In this document: positions 37,618 to 50,900 of the stretch, piece by piece
Numbering within the stretch: position 1 is the first letter of the stretch
Layout: every line of letters begins with the position of its first letter
The notes under the pieces: model-generated
What the model was told of the DNA's origin: nothing
The model's input: the letters and a program-made list of their open reading frames with translations, nothing else
Databases searched by the model: none
Translations under genes and position numbers: made by a program
NCBI GenBank assembly: GCA_001683735.1
Contig: LUGG01000009.1
Span: 1,302,001-1,366,000 of the forward strand
DNA: 64,000 nt
DNA from: Grifola frondosa
Taxonomy: Eukaryota > Basidiomycota > Agaricomycetes > Polyporales > Grifolaceae
Reading direction: 5' to 3'

Positions 37618-38017
37618 AGGGAAGCAAGATGACTAGCAACAAAGAAAAAACGCGTGAAAAGTGAACGCGGCGTGTCGTGGTTGAGTGGAAACCGCGTCCT
37701 CGCCGCAGTCTAAGCGCGTTTTGATCGTTGACTCCGCCGATCACCGCGCCGTAGCACGTGACACGCCGATTCCAGCTGTCGCGCGTCGCACCCGACGCCA
37801 ATTGGACTAAAGATTGCTCGAGTTGATTCGACGGAAAATCCGCTATTCGTCGCTTACAAACAGCCACGCTGCCTCGCTCACCTTCTTCGCCTTCGCCGCC
37901 CTCCAGGAAAGCCTCGAGGCGCGCTGATTCCTCAAGGAAAGCGCACGCTTCTACCCGTAGGCAATCTGGTACGTCTGGCACGCTTCCGACGCCCCTCTAC
38001 AAGACCCAACAACAAGG
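37618..38017. promoter_or_regulatory. Divergent region UNG1 / SEC59
   Basis: 400 bases between the UNG1 start and the provisional SEC59 start. On the plus strand a Ser/Arg-rich frame without a Met (about 37830-38050) joins cleanly to the first clear SEC59 exon. The true SEC59 start may therefore lie inside this region. Confidence 0.5.
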
Positions 38018-41000
38018 ATGGAGCACAAGCTACCAGGCGGGGTCATCCAGGTGTGTGTGTGATTGTTTTGCATTTACTAGTGCTAATGGCACTGCAGTTC
38101 TGAGTCAGACACCATTACGGAGGATGATGACACTGACGACGACGTACCAGAGGCTCGGGGAAGGAGGCCCGCCCATCAGAATACGGCGGCTAGCAGAAGA
38201 GACTCCAAGACGTTTACAAAGCGGCCTCCGAGTCTACACCACGCGTCCTCACAATCTGGCGGGTCGCGGCACAACAGCCCTGCTAAGCTACACGAGCGCA
38301 AGCCGTTTACTCGTTCGCGTTCCCCCGCAGTAAGGTTTCCGCTTGATATACCTGCGAATGGGCACTCCCACCACCAGCGAACATTGTCCCCTTCGCTATT
38401 TGCACGACACAAGCATACCCCTCTCCCTACACAACATGTGCTTCCCAGTACTCTTCACATTTATGTTCGCTTACCCTTCATGGAGGGGCGTAGAATATCC
38501 TGTGACATCCGGCAGGCCCTAGAAAACTCGCTGCTTTTGTGTTCACTTGGGTTTGTTGCAGTCAAAATACGTGTCATTGCGAAGGAACCCCTGGGACCAG
38601 ATATGTGGATCTCAATAGGTACTTGCAGAATTTCTACAATATGATCAGGAATTCACGCAGAGTCTAGAGCTTTCTCTACTTGTCGTCGCATGTTTGATTT
38701 ACTGTCTTTGGACTCGCTGTTCATCCACAAAGGTAGCTACCACTTCACCCTTACGGCCGCCTACTCCGCCAGCTCGCCCCGCATCTCCTCGACTAGCAGA
38801 CACTCGTGAAAGTAAGAAGAATAATGGCGTTCTCGGCGGCAGCTTACTCAAAAACAATGAATCGGCATTTGTGTGGATGACTGTGCCCAAAAATTACCGG
38901 TAGGAATCTCGACGTTACCCGATATTAAGTCTAGTTGAACACAACACCCATAGAAATTCCCTTGACGATGGAGTATTAACCGGACTCATTGGCGGCCCGC
39001 TCATAGCGGCTGCCTTGTTGTATATCTCTCTACAGGGGCAAGCTACCTCGAACAGCCCCCTCCTTTTTACGTGGCTAGTGGAGCCTCCCATTGTGCTCAA
39101 GGACAATGCGTCTCCCATTTCCTCCCTCGAAGCTCTCTTGTTGTCTCGCAGAAATCTTGTTAATCAGTCTACGTTCTGTGCGACTATCCTTCTTGTGCAT
39201 GTATGCGCGTCCTGGGTCACAGAGGCACGACATCGCCGGAAGCTGAAAGTCCCCGAAGGCGAGGTCAGCTCCGTGCCGCGCAAGCAAGGTCGGAGGACAT
39301 ACCTCTATTGTCTTTTCACAATATCAGTGAGCTTGTGGATTCTCTGTGTACGCATTGCGTTGGCGGAGATGAGACTTGGTATATGGCAGAGTAAGTCTCA
39401 GTTACCCATTCAAAATCCATGAATTAATCACAAGTGTTTAAATAGACATGAACTACTTTGAGGTTGTCGTGAGCTCCGTATTTTTTCAACTCTCTCTTTA
39501 TATTTCCATGCGCCTGGCACATCGTGGTTTCACGTTTGGGGAACTGGGCTTGGTCTGTTTCGGTGCAACAGTCTTGTTCATGGAGATGCTTAATTTGACG
39601 ATTGCGAGGGTATGTTCCTCGCGTATGTTACCGTTCGAGATGTCAGGCAAATTCACAATGTTGTCCTAGCTATGGCCGATCACTACAAGCTTCATCAAGA
39701 CATACCGTCTCCCGACCCCCCTCCTGATGTATCAAATTGCGCTCATTCCCGGATCTCTCCTCACTGGCTTTCTTCTGTCACCGCTCCTGTATCTGTCTAG
39801 ACATATCGCTCAGCGCCCAGTGCGCCGTCTGCGTTATCCTCAGGAGAAACAGAAGCATCGCCGTCTATTGGCCCTTGGTTTCTACTTGGGTGCTGTTCTA
39901 ATTGTCGGCGGACTACTTGGATTATGGACGAGATGGTGCTTGGGAAACCGTGACCCGTGGCTGTGGGTCATTTTCTGGACACTTCAGGGGCGGAAGAAGT
40001 GGACTCGACCCGCACTATTAGCATATTGGGTTGCCCTGATAAGCATCAGTGTTGCTGGCTGGAATCGACAACTTGCCAGGTCGAGGCGGTATCGACATCG
40101 AAATGCCATGAGCATCAGCGACTCTTTGCTCGTCCCGCCCAGTCCTCGCACTGCAAGTGGACAAAACAGCATGGATCTTAGCGATCCCAGTGCACCCTCG
40201 ACGCCTCCGAATGATGGCACTGGACCCTTGGGTTTGGCCTTTCCGAACCTCCCCAATTTACCCAACCTGCCGAATGGCTCGCACATGTCCAATGTGGCGA
40301 CAGATTTGCTCGATGCAGCGGACAAGCATGTGCCAACGCTCGGTGTTAATGCCAGGCGGAAATTCTTCCATGCCCTTGCTGTAGTGATGTTTGTCCCTGG
40401 CATAGCAGTTGACGTACGTCTTCCCGTTGCGTTCCTGATTTAATATTACTGAACCGAACAATGTTTTCTTCTTGTAGCCTGCGTTCACACATCTGTCATT
40501 CAGCGTCGCATTTGCCCTGTTTACTTTCGCCGAATACGTCCGCTATTTCGCCTTATATCCATTTGGCGCCTCTGTGCATCTCTTTATGAACGAGTTCCTG
40601 GATCAGAAGGACAGCGGAACAGCTATATTGAGCCATTTCTATCTCCTAACTGGATGCGCGAACTCTGTGTGGTTTGAAGGGTGCGGAACGTTCCCAATCC
40701 TTGACCTGAGAGTTGCTGATATTCATCTGCAAATAGACCGTCTAGACTACTCCTATTTACTGGCACCCTTGTCTTGGGAGTGGGGGATGCATTGGTGAGT
40801 GCTATAGCCGCTTGCGAATATGACACACTATTGAGTAGTAAGTACTTCGGCGGTAGGCTTCCATAGTTGGCAAACGTCTAGGAAAGCATCGCTGGTTTGC
40901 CGTAAATCCAAAGACGGTAGAAGGCAGTGCGGCTTTTGTGGTTTCTGTCGTTACCTGTGCATGGCTGTTGTGGCTTTGCGGGTTCACAGAAGACTTTTCG

Positions 41001-41190
41001 GTAAAAATCCCTCACCTTGGCATGGAGCAGCGCTAACATTCTGGCACGTTCTGTATCACAGATCGTTCGTTATACTGCGGTGGCAGCTCTGTCCGCTGGC
41101 CTAGAGGCGTTCTCGGTCCAGAATGACAATCTGACGCTGCCCCTGTATATGTGGAGTATGCTTGTATTCGCCGACGTATGTAGCATATAA
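38018..41190 (+). CDS. SEC59: Dolichol kinase
   Basis: CTP-dependent kinase of the ER membrane that makes dolichyl phosphate for N-glycosylation, O-mannosylation and GPI anchors. After a disordered Ser/Arg-rich N-terminus (SESDTITEDDDTDDD, SLFARHKHTPLPTQ) come many membrane spans, for example VSLWILCVRIALAEM and LGFYLGAVLIVGGLLGLW. The conserved C-terminal catalytic part reads NARRKFFHALAVVMFVPGI, VRYFALYPFGASVHLFMNEF, GCANSVWFEGPSRLL, VLGVGDALASIVGKRLGKHRW and NPKTVEGSAAF, and ends ADVCSI. The GDALASIVGK segment crosses an intron with acceptor before GCTTCCATAG; choosing that acceptor keeps the frame. The start is provisional. From the ATG at 38018 a shifted donor (CAGGT before GTGTGT) is needed, while a Met-less upstream frame fits the exon better. 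Confidence 0.88.
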
Positions 41191-41575
41191 CCTCCGTGAG
41201 CTGGTAGAAGCTAGCGTACGTTGGCGTACTGTCTTTGGGTCTGTATGGGGTCTCCTGAAGGGACAATTTTACTCGGAACTTGAAAACAAACCAGAAGAGG
41301 CAATAGTTGGCTCGCTGAGATTGAAATATGTTATGAACATCGGAGATCACGGATGACGTCTACTATCCCACAGTTGGGAGTGCCCAGATCCCTCCGCGTT
41401 TAATGAATGCTCGCGAGCGCGCATGTCCTCAGCATACTGGTACTGATCCACACTTTTCGTCTTCCTCTCAACAGTCCAATGTCGGTCTCTTCTTGCTACA
41501 AGAACTAGCGTTACCTGCGCGATTAGTCTTTTGCGCATCAGCTGGCGATCTACAGCCTCCCCAAACCGGATTTAC
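41191..41575. other. Intergenic SEC59 / histidine kinase
   Basis: 385 bases between two tandem genes on the plus strand. No other coding or RNA feature is seen; it probably holds the SEC59 3' end and the kinase promoter. Confidence 0.45.
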
Positions 41576-44500
41576 ATGGAAAACTGGCCAACTTCGCGTC
41601 TGCCGCGAGCTGACGAAGTCACCGCGTGTATGCCATCACTATCTGTGGAGAATTTAACCCTATCTCTCTCTCCATCGACAGCATCTCATATCGTGCTACC
41701 TCCAATTCCTCGTCTTTCTCTTCCAGTCAAGTCCAGTAATAAACGTACCCCAAGACGGCCCTCCACGGCGTCCTCTGCGGAGGAGAAGGTTAAGATACTA
41801 CCTTCGACCCCTTCGATGGGTGATTCTACCGGCCTCGGAGCTAGCCAAGTGCCTGACACCCTCGCGAGCGGAACCTTGTCGTCAGAAGTTAGGGAAGGCA
41901 GATCTGTATGCTTAGACGATGCATCAATTGAGGAGATGAATCGACGCGCTCATGCTGCCGTAGCAGGATTGCGCGCAGAGGCATCGCGACTCTCGGGATC
42001 TGGTGAGTGCTTGGGTCCTCGTCCTTTGGACCTTCTGTTTATATGTCGATACAGCAGACACACTGCCTTCTCCGTTTGACCCATCTCCCACGAACGAATA
42101 TCTCCCGCAGGCAATTTCGGTGCCGGACAAAACAGTGATAGATTCGGACTATGATTGGGCCACATTCATCAATGCCTATTCGTTAGGGAAATGGGATCCT
42201 CTCAAAACTCCGCGTCCACCTCGATCACACCTACAAGCGCCCAGCCATCCACATAGTTCTCGATCGGATTGTCAAGCCTCTGTTTTGCATGGTCAATATG
42301 ACTTGACGTTCGACTCACCTGAGCTCCAACCTCTGGATTGGCAGCTACCTGAGTTGGTCGATGGATGTTCGCTGGAAGATACGGATCAAACGATCGCTGG
42401 ACTCAGGCAGTCTGCACCTACATCGATTGACCCAAACTCTGTATCATCCACCTCAATAGGGCAGCAGTGTGGATCTGCTGTGGGGGCATCTTCTTTGTCT
42501 AAACATGAAAAACGGCTCAGTGTTCCGCTGAACCTCGGCTCGTTCTCATATCGTCTGCGGAACTCGTTCGCTGATATGCGGTCGTCTGCGGGATCAGGCA
42601 TCAATGAATTAGCTATCTCAGAGATTGGTCGGTCCCAGGGTATCCCAACATCCGATGCTACAACCTCTGCCGCGGCAATTCGCTTGGCTGCTGCTCGTGT
42701 TTCGGTCGCACCCCTCGCGCTGCCATCGCCGGAGCACGAGCTCACGGACCCAATGCGAGGCGTTACTGCGACGATACCCGGATCTCACCCACCTGACCTT
42801 TTCATGAATGTCGAACCTGGCCCTCTCATGTCACCGAACGGGACCCGTAAGTCTCGTTTGAGCAGCTTCTGGCAAGGCACGCAGGACATCGAAGATTCTG
42901 CGATGTTGCCTACTATAGAGGCGAGTCCCCCGGAGCCTGTTGTGGATGGCGTACCTGATCAGAAGGGTACTGCGGATCCCATTTGTGGGTACATTCGTGC
43001 CCCCGGCTACTGCGCCCGTCAGGGCAGTTACGGAGACTCCTGAAGATGACTACTTTGGGAGCTTACAGCCTTCTAGAATCGACAGCATGGTATCGTCCAG
43101 CGACCATCACGGTACTGGTCGTCCCGAGCCTCCAGATGTTACTCGCCAGGTATCAGCGCCTCCCTTTGACTATGATCCTGTGACAGTGCCGGCACTCCCC
43201 GGAGAATTTGTCTAACGAGACAGACGTCAGCGCCTTTGCCAAACTATACGCTATATGAGCGTCGATTAAGGTCTTCCAACCCGGTGTCGGAGACTTCAAT
43301 GCTCAATCTCGCTGGCCGAGCAGCGAAAGAGGAGCAGATGTTCTCAGAGCTGGGTTACCTTGCTCCTCCTAACCCTCCGAACGAGCTAGAGCGCCGCAGG
43401 GCCCTGTACAAGTATATCGATGAATGATTACGAATATTTGTTCTTTCTCATATGTCCTCACAGATTCAATATCTGGAACACCGGGCGCGACGTCAACTTT
43501 GACCGGATCGCGCATCTAGTGAAACTGGTTTTCAATACGAGGATCGTTGCGATATCATTGGTAGATGGAAACGAGCTGTGAGCATGTTCTTCATATCATC
43601 GTTTGCAAATACCCAACAGAACCTCGATGACAGATTCTTCAAGTCTGAATGTGGGAGACTTGTTGTGTTCTCAGCTCATTGTCCTGATCGTCTCTCCTAT
43701 AGCTGGTGTTGATGCACAGAATATAAAGCGATCGAATTCTTTTGACGCTCACGCGATTCTCCAGCGGTAAGCAGCTCTTCAACGTGTTAGGACTCACTCA
43801 TTTTGGCAGTAGGGATGACGAGCCTACTGTAATACTGGATGCTCAAGAGGATTGGCGCTTTGCGAAGAATGTGAGTACCTTCCGTTGCATTCTTAGTATT
43901 TTCTTAGATCGACCGTTCGCAAGCCGTATGTCATCGGACATCCTCACATACGATTCTATGCTGGTTGCCCTCTTCGAACGCAAGACGGCTTCAACATTGG
44001 CGCGTAAGTAGTGTCCATAGTACTAGCATGATACATGACTTATCTGACATGCAGGTTATCGATTATTGATGATACTCCTCGTCGAGAGTTCAATCCTCGT
44101 CAAAGACATACATTGAAAGAGTTTGCGGTGTGTGGATCTTTTCCCGTGCATTTGCGATGACTCACCTTCATCACATAAGCAAATTACCATGCGGGAATTG
44201 GAACTCTGGAGAGACAAGGTATATCAGTCGACGTATCATTGATACTTATCCTGATGCCTTCAAACAGATTCAGTTGCGCATTAGAGACCGAATCCAGAGC
44301 TCCGTAAGACCATTTTATTGTCCTTCGTGACTAATACAGGACTCAAGCTGAACGTAGATGGAACAATTTACGCGAGAATGCTTGGAAGTAGACAAGGATG
44401 CTGACGCCGACAAGACCCAAGGTTTAGTCGTTGGATCGTCTATGGAACAGATCTACATGCGTGCTGCTAGGCTTGTCAAGAGAACATTGGATGTCGAAGG

Positions 44501-47500
44501 GGCCATTGTAATGGACGTGTCGCATGTTGATGTCCTGGAGACTACAGGCTCGGAGAGCTCGACAGCTATCACGATACATGATGCGGACGCGCATTCTGAG
44601 ACTGTGACTCAGTCATTGTCCAAGGACGAGTATGCACGACTGACTGACTTCTTCGCGAAATATCCCGAGGGTAAGATATGCGAGGGTGTGGTTCCTGCTG
44701 GTCTTCGCCCATTTCTCCCGCACGTATTCAGTACATTCTTGGTAAGTTCCACACCCCGTAGTGTTATTTGCAATGCGATGATTGTCTTCTGCAGCTGTAC
44801 CTATATTCAACATCGACAAACGGCCATTCGCGCTGTTGTGTGCTTACAGTACAGGCGAACGTACAACACCCTTCGTAAGAACATTTAGCATATTGTAAAT
44901 AATTTTTGGTGACATTGTTTCGGATATGTAGCTTGAAGGTCATGAGCTGTCATACTTACGGGCAATCGGTGAGAACTCGTGTGAATAGCACTAGTAGCCG
45001 TGGGCCCTGACAGCTATGATTCTCAGGAGTCATCATCTTGTCGGCCGTGCTTAAACGCCGGATGATCCTTGCTGACAAGGCCAAGAGTTTGTTTATCTCC
45101 AAGTGTGCACAGAACTTTTCTTGTGGAGTAGATATTGAACACCCTTTATTTAGCATATCACATGAATTACGGACACCGCTACATGGTGTGAGTCCTTGAT
45201 TAGTTCGCCCGCTCTCATGGCTCTCCTTACTAGTTCTACAGATCCTTGCGTCGGCAGAGCTGTTATCGGATACCCCTTTGAACCACAGCCAGGCTTCTTT
45301 CCTGCAGACTGTTCAGGCGTGCGGCACGTCCTTGGTAGAAACAGTCAATCACGTCTTAGATTTCACAAAGCTCAGTGGAAATGCTAAGTCTGGCGGAGTG
45401 GAGCATACCATCCAACTCAGCAAGTTAGTTGATACGGTACTTTCAACTTCAGTGCTGCCGCTGATGCCTGGTTCAGAGTTGACTTGATGCAGCTGGTAGA
45501 GGAAGCAACCGAGGGATGCTGGATAGGCCATCGCGCCAGGATGTTTACGTCTGAAATTGGCAGTGTCTACTCACCGCCAAAGCAAGACCGGCAAGCCGTC
45601 GTGCTTCCAAATCCCACCAAGCATGTCGAGACTGTCATCGACATACAACACAGTCCATGCGTACGTCCTAATGATCTACTAGCGTGGTAATATCTGACCG
45701 CGTCTTGCCCAGGGTTGGACTTTCCTTTGCGAAAAAGGCGGTATCCGTCGCATTCTGATGAACGTGTTCGGAAATAGTTTGAAGTTCACATCGGCAAGCA
45801 TTCTATTGAGATTCGCTCCGGTTCATGTCCGTAACTGATAGCTTGCCTTATGTCTAGGATGGTTATGTTCACGTAATGCTGCGTCAATTAGGGCCCGCAG
45901 ATGACACTTCCAGGAACAAGGTTAGGATAGAATTGTCCGTGCTCGATACCGGAAAGGTAAGTCTTATGGAGATAATCCTTTGTTCTTGCAAGTTCTCAAA
46001 CTTTATCATAGGGCATCAGCCAGAACTTCTTGAAGGTTGGACAAACATGGTCTTATTGAAAAATTTCCGCTGATAAAGAAATCCAGAATCAGCTGTTCCA
46101 CCCTTTCTCCCAGGAGAACCCATTACAGACAGGAACAGGTCTAGGGCTGGCCATTGTCAACAGTATAGTTCGGTCTCCCGGCGTCGATGGCAAGGTTGAT
46201 GTCTGGAGTGCAGAAGGCGTTGGGACGGAAATTAGAGTGACCTTTACGGCAGAGGCTGTGGAAGATGTTGAAGCTTCAAGCGGCTTTTCGGAACTTATCA
46301 AGGTCTACGATCACCTCAAACGACCAGCAATATCCCTCGTTGGCTTCGACGATTCTCTGCGAGGAGTTTGTCTGCTACGGGAGGTCCTGACGACTAACCT
46401 CGTGGCTCGATGGGGCTTTACTGTCAAGGACGATCGAGAGTCTGGCGATATTGTCATCGTCAACGAGGATCTCGCTCAGGTTAAGCTCGCTGTCGAAAAC
46501 AAGGATTCGACGCGACCATTTATCATCCTATCCTCGGCACGCGGTGATCCCCGACTGATGGCCGTGGTGAACGAATACGAGCATATAGGCGGTTTCTGTA
46601 GGATCGTGTACAAACCCGTCGGGCCATGTCGGCTCATGGCTGCTCTCAAACTCTGTCTGCATGTTTTGAACATCGCGCAGGGTCCTCGACCGCTATTGCC
46701 TACTCACCATCGAACGGATTCTCCTTCAGCATTGCCAGATGACATCAACCCTCAGTATAATACTCTCCCTCGTCGTTACTCTGAAGAGAGCGGACCGCAA
46801 ACTAGGCCTCTGATTGGTCCTCGTTCTGTCACGGCACATCCACTGGCAAGTTGGTCTCACATGACATGGACAGCAGAACTCGATGAGCAAGATTCTGGTT
46901 CACTTTCGGACTCTCCAAATCTAGTCCAAAGCCCTTCTAGTCCTACAATCGCGATTGGTACAGGAGGAACTTTGTTGAAGTCCTCGGTTGGTACAATCGA
47001 ACCACGCGGACCTCTGCGTGTCCTCGTGGTAGAAGACAACAGCATTCTGCGCAACTTGTTGTACGGTATTTTCATTATCGTATCGGGAAACTTATCTAAT
47101 TTGTTGCATACTACGCAGGGTAAAATGGCTGAGGAACAAGGTACGTTTCATCCGTCATATTGTGTTGTATGACACTCAGTCGAGAGCAACGTAGGGTTAT
47201 GATTTTAGAGAGGCCGTCGACGGCCTAGAAGGAGTTCGTATCTTCGATTCGGATGGTCGTTTCGAGTGCGTGTTTAGCCGTCAATGAGTGCTCATCCGCT
47301 CACATCCTTATTTGCAGCGTGGTTCTCGTCGACCTGTCCATGCCCGTGCTTGACGGCGTTGGTGCAACTGCGCAAATGCGCGGCATCGAATCTGCGCGAC
47401 GGAAGAACGATTCTTGTATCGATAGTTTGCCACACGCTGCTCGGATCTTGGCGCTGACAGGCATGTCGTCGCTGGAAGACAAGCGGAGAGCATTCGAGGC

Positions 47501-47640
47501 TGGCGTCGATGGCTAGTGCGTCCAAATTACCACTATTCGCTGTGTTTGCTTGTTGATGTAAATTTTTATACAGCCTAGTAAAGCCGGTGGCATTCAAAAC
47601 ACTGGATACTATGATTCAGAAACTTGGCATATCATCATGA
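41576..47640 (+). CDS. Hybrid histidine kinase with GAF domain
   Basis: Two-component hybrid sensor kinase feeding a His-Asp phosphorelay. The ATG at 41576 opens about 550 disordered residues rich in Ser, Pro and Thr. A GAF domain follows ([56 protein letters not shown]). A second sensor-like region (about 44360-44900) shows [20 protein letters not shown] and [20 protein letters not shown]. The kinase core has the H box [17 protein letters not shown] (His codon 45161-45163, next to an intron), the N box [14 protein letters not shown] and [12 protein letters not shown]. The receiver domain has [26 protein letters not shown] (acceptor Asp codon 47331-47333) and GYLVKPV. There is no membrane span, so it is cytosolic. 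The frame must change near 42980 and near 43200 (C run). Ligand unknown; the fungal group is not assigned with confidence. Confidence 0.87.
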
Positions 47641-47990
47641 CTCTCGAAGTCACCCTTACTACTCACCATGATATACCATCCATAATGCTGTGATATCAAT
47701 ATTTTTCATCTTTTGAAGCATCCCACTGTAGCGCCCTAGTTCTTCCCATATACTGTTATATAATCGGATCATTCGCTCTCAGAATGTTGTCTTACTATCG
47801 TTCGTTCGGCAACTATAAGTACTTAGTATGCGAGTAAGGTTGCTTACATAAGACATGGCGCGATCATTGCAAACGATCATGTGAGTGAGGATGGCGAGAC
47901 TTGTCCTTCCCAACAACTCGCCTGACTTGTTGAACGGCATTTGAGTCGTTTACTACTCTTTCCTCCTTTGTTTGCATCTTGTTTCGAATC
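47641..47990. other. Intergenic kinase / CBL-MVK
   Basis: 350 bases, AT-rich, presumed terminator of the kinase and promoter of the fusion gene. Nothing else recognised. Confidence 0.45.
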
Positions 47991-50900
47991 ATGACACCAG
48001 ACTCGAGCAGCAAAGTGCCTGTGTACGATCTCCCGACACCAGATCCTGAGTCTCCGTCTCTCTCTCGGCCTCGTCAGCCGTATCGCTTTTCTACGTTGTG
48101 TGCTACCGTTGAAACTCCCAATTCTGATCACAAAGATCAGCACGGCAGTTCCAGTGTACCCATCTATCAAACAGCAACTTTTAAAGGCATCGGTGGGCAG
48201 TATGACTATACCAGGAGCGGGAATCCTACTAGAACTCATCTAGGTAAGTCCTACTCTTGCCTCATAATGAGACGTATGTATGGCCGGTATACTAATACAT
48301 TTCGTCGTCCCACTTAGAGCACCACATAGCGAAAATTTCTTCTGCCGCTCATGCCTTCACCGTGTCATCGGGAATGGCTGCTTTGGATGTAATAACACGT
48401 CTCCTCAAGCCCGGGGTTGAAGTAATTGCTGGCGATGACCTATACGGCGGTACAAATCGTCTCCTCACTTACCTTCGGACGCACATGGGCGTCACCGTTC
48501 ATCACGTCGACACCACCAACGCCACATCTGTCGTTCCATATCTGAACCCGGGGAAGACTGCCATGGTACTCTTGGAGACACCCACCAATCCCCTGCTGAA
48601 GATCGTTGACATCGCTAGAATAAGCGCGTTGGTGAAGGAGAAGTGTGAAGATGCAGTTATTGTGGTAGATAATACCATGATGAGTCCGTATCTGCAAAGA
48701 CCCCTCGAGCATGGAGCGGACATTGTGTATGACAGTGCTACGAAATATCTTAGCGGGCATCACGATCTCATGGCTGGTGTGATAACTTGCAACCGAGACG
48801 ACTTAGCCAAGGTGTGCTCAGAGAATTTCATTTGTGTCCGCAACATGCTCACCGACTTTCAGCAAATAGCATTTACCATTAATGCGGTCGGCAACGCTCT
48901 CACCCCCTTCGACTCCTTCTTGCTCCTGCGAGGGACCAAGACGCTCGCTATCCGAATGGACCGGCAGCAATCTACGGCTATGCTGGTGGCACAGCTTTTA
49001 TCGAAACTTGGCTTTGTCACACACTACCCTGGTTTACCCAATCATCCTAACAAGGATGTCCATGACCGCATCTCAGATGGTTGGTTTGAGGCTTTCCTTC
49101 GTGTGCTGACTTTTTGACATGTTATCTCTTGCGCAGGCTATGGCGCAGTACTGTCCTTTGAAACCGGGGACAAAGAGTTGAGCGAACGTATCGTGGGCGC
49201 AACCCGACTGTGGGGAATTAGCGTTAGTTTCGGCTGCGTGAACAGCTTGATCAGTATGCCCTGTGTCATGTCGTATGTTCAACCCCAACTGTTTTGCCCA
49301 TCTGGCATCATCTAATCCCCCTTCCCCCTAGTCATGCTTCCATTGACCCTGCCACACGCGCCGCTCGCGGCCTGCCGGAAGATCTCATCCGGCTTTGTGT
49401 TGGAATCGAGGACCCTGCAGATCTCCTAGATGACTTGCAGCACGCGCTTCTTGAAGCGGGCGCGATCACCATTGCGGCCAACGATTACGTTCGCATCCCC
49501 AACCCGATCAGCAGGGCCGTGGAGAAGTTAGCTCTCAACGAGCCTACGAGGGTCGAGAAGCCCAAGGAGAGCAGGGAATGGTTTGTTAGCGCTCCTGGCA
49601 AGGTAATTTTATTTGGAGAACATGCTGTTGTGCATGGCGTGGTACGTGTCCTCTTGTCTTTCGTTATGAAACATCCTCAAAATTTTTTTCTCAGACGGCT
49701 ATAGCTGCTTCCGTAGACTTGCGTTGCTACGGCCTAATATCTCTGCGCCACGACGGCAAGTTATCTGTGCATCTCACAGACATTAGCGATTATCGTCACG
49801 AGTGGGACCTCGACAAGCTCCCTTGGGATGCGGTTGGACCTGTCCCGCTAGGAATGAACATCCAGATTCACTAGACCAACGGCTTTTAGATGCTATCAAG
49901 TTCCGAGCATTGCCTTCCGAGATGCCTCCGAAGGCGCATGCAGCTGCACTAGCATTCCTATACCTATACATGATGATGACGCGCGGAGGCGAAAGGTACG
50001 TTTGGTGCATTCTCCGTATTCCGCAGAGTTTCATGCTGAACTTCTGGCTGGACACGTTAGGCCTTCGATCCATTTTGTGGCACGCTCGACCTTACCTATC
50101 GGCGCTGGGCTCGGGTCCTCTGCATCTTTCTCCGTTTGCATTGCTACCGCGCTCCTGCTATCTCACCAGCGCATCTCAATCCCGGCCCTCCCCCCTCCAA
50201 CACGCCAGCCTTGGCCCCAGGCGATCCGGGACATGTCAACGTTTCGCATCAGGGTCGGCGTGCCATCCCTCCAGATGTCGCGGAGGAAGTGAATCGGTGG
50301 GCATTTACGGCTGAGAAGGTCCTGCACGGAAATCCGAGCGGCGTTGATAATTCTGTTGCCGTGTTTGGCGGCGCGTTGGCGTATGTCCGTCCCGGTTTTG
50401 GGAAGAAGAGCGGGATGGACCAGATTCAAGGGTGAGCACAATCGAGTGGTCCTCAATGTGAATGTCGATGATTCTGACGTCGCCATAGTTTCAAGTCGTT
50501 GCGCTTCTTGCTGACCGACTCGAAGATACCACGCGATACGAAAGCTTTGGTAGCCGGCGTAGCTCGTAAGAAGGCAATGGTAAGCTTTTGTCTTCACTTA
50601 CTACTCAGTCGTTTCTCATGCGGTCCACAGGAACCTGATGTCGTGAATCAACTGTTGGACGCTATCCAAGCCATAAGCGACGAAGCAAGACGAGCATTGG
50701 CCGACCCCGAAATTCCGCGAAGCTCATTATTGTCTGCGCTTTCCGTACGTATCTTTCGCTTCTCTCATATAAGTCATTCTTATGTTCGTCTGAATCTAGG
50801 CCTTGATTGATGAGAACCACGCGCATTTGGTGTCGCTTGGGGTCTCGCATCCATCATTGGAGGCTATTCGTGCGAAGACAGCGTCTACGCCGTATAATTT

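Noticed and set aside
40740..40860. Apparent frame break in SEC59 at GVGDAL
   Set aside because: The segment reads in frame as LVLGVGDALASIVGKR when the upstream intron (about 40682-40736) and the acceptor before GCTTCC are used.
49560..49625. Independent start for mevalonate kinase
   Set aside because: No Met codon lies between the lyase C-terminus and SAPGKV, and the frame is continuous, so the fusion is the simpler reading.
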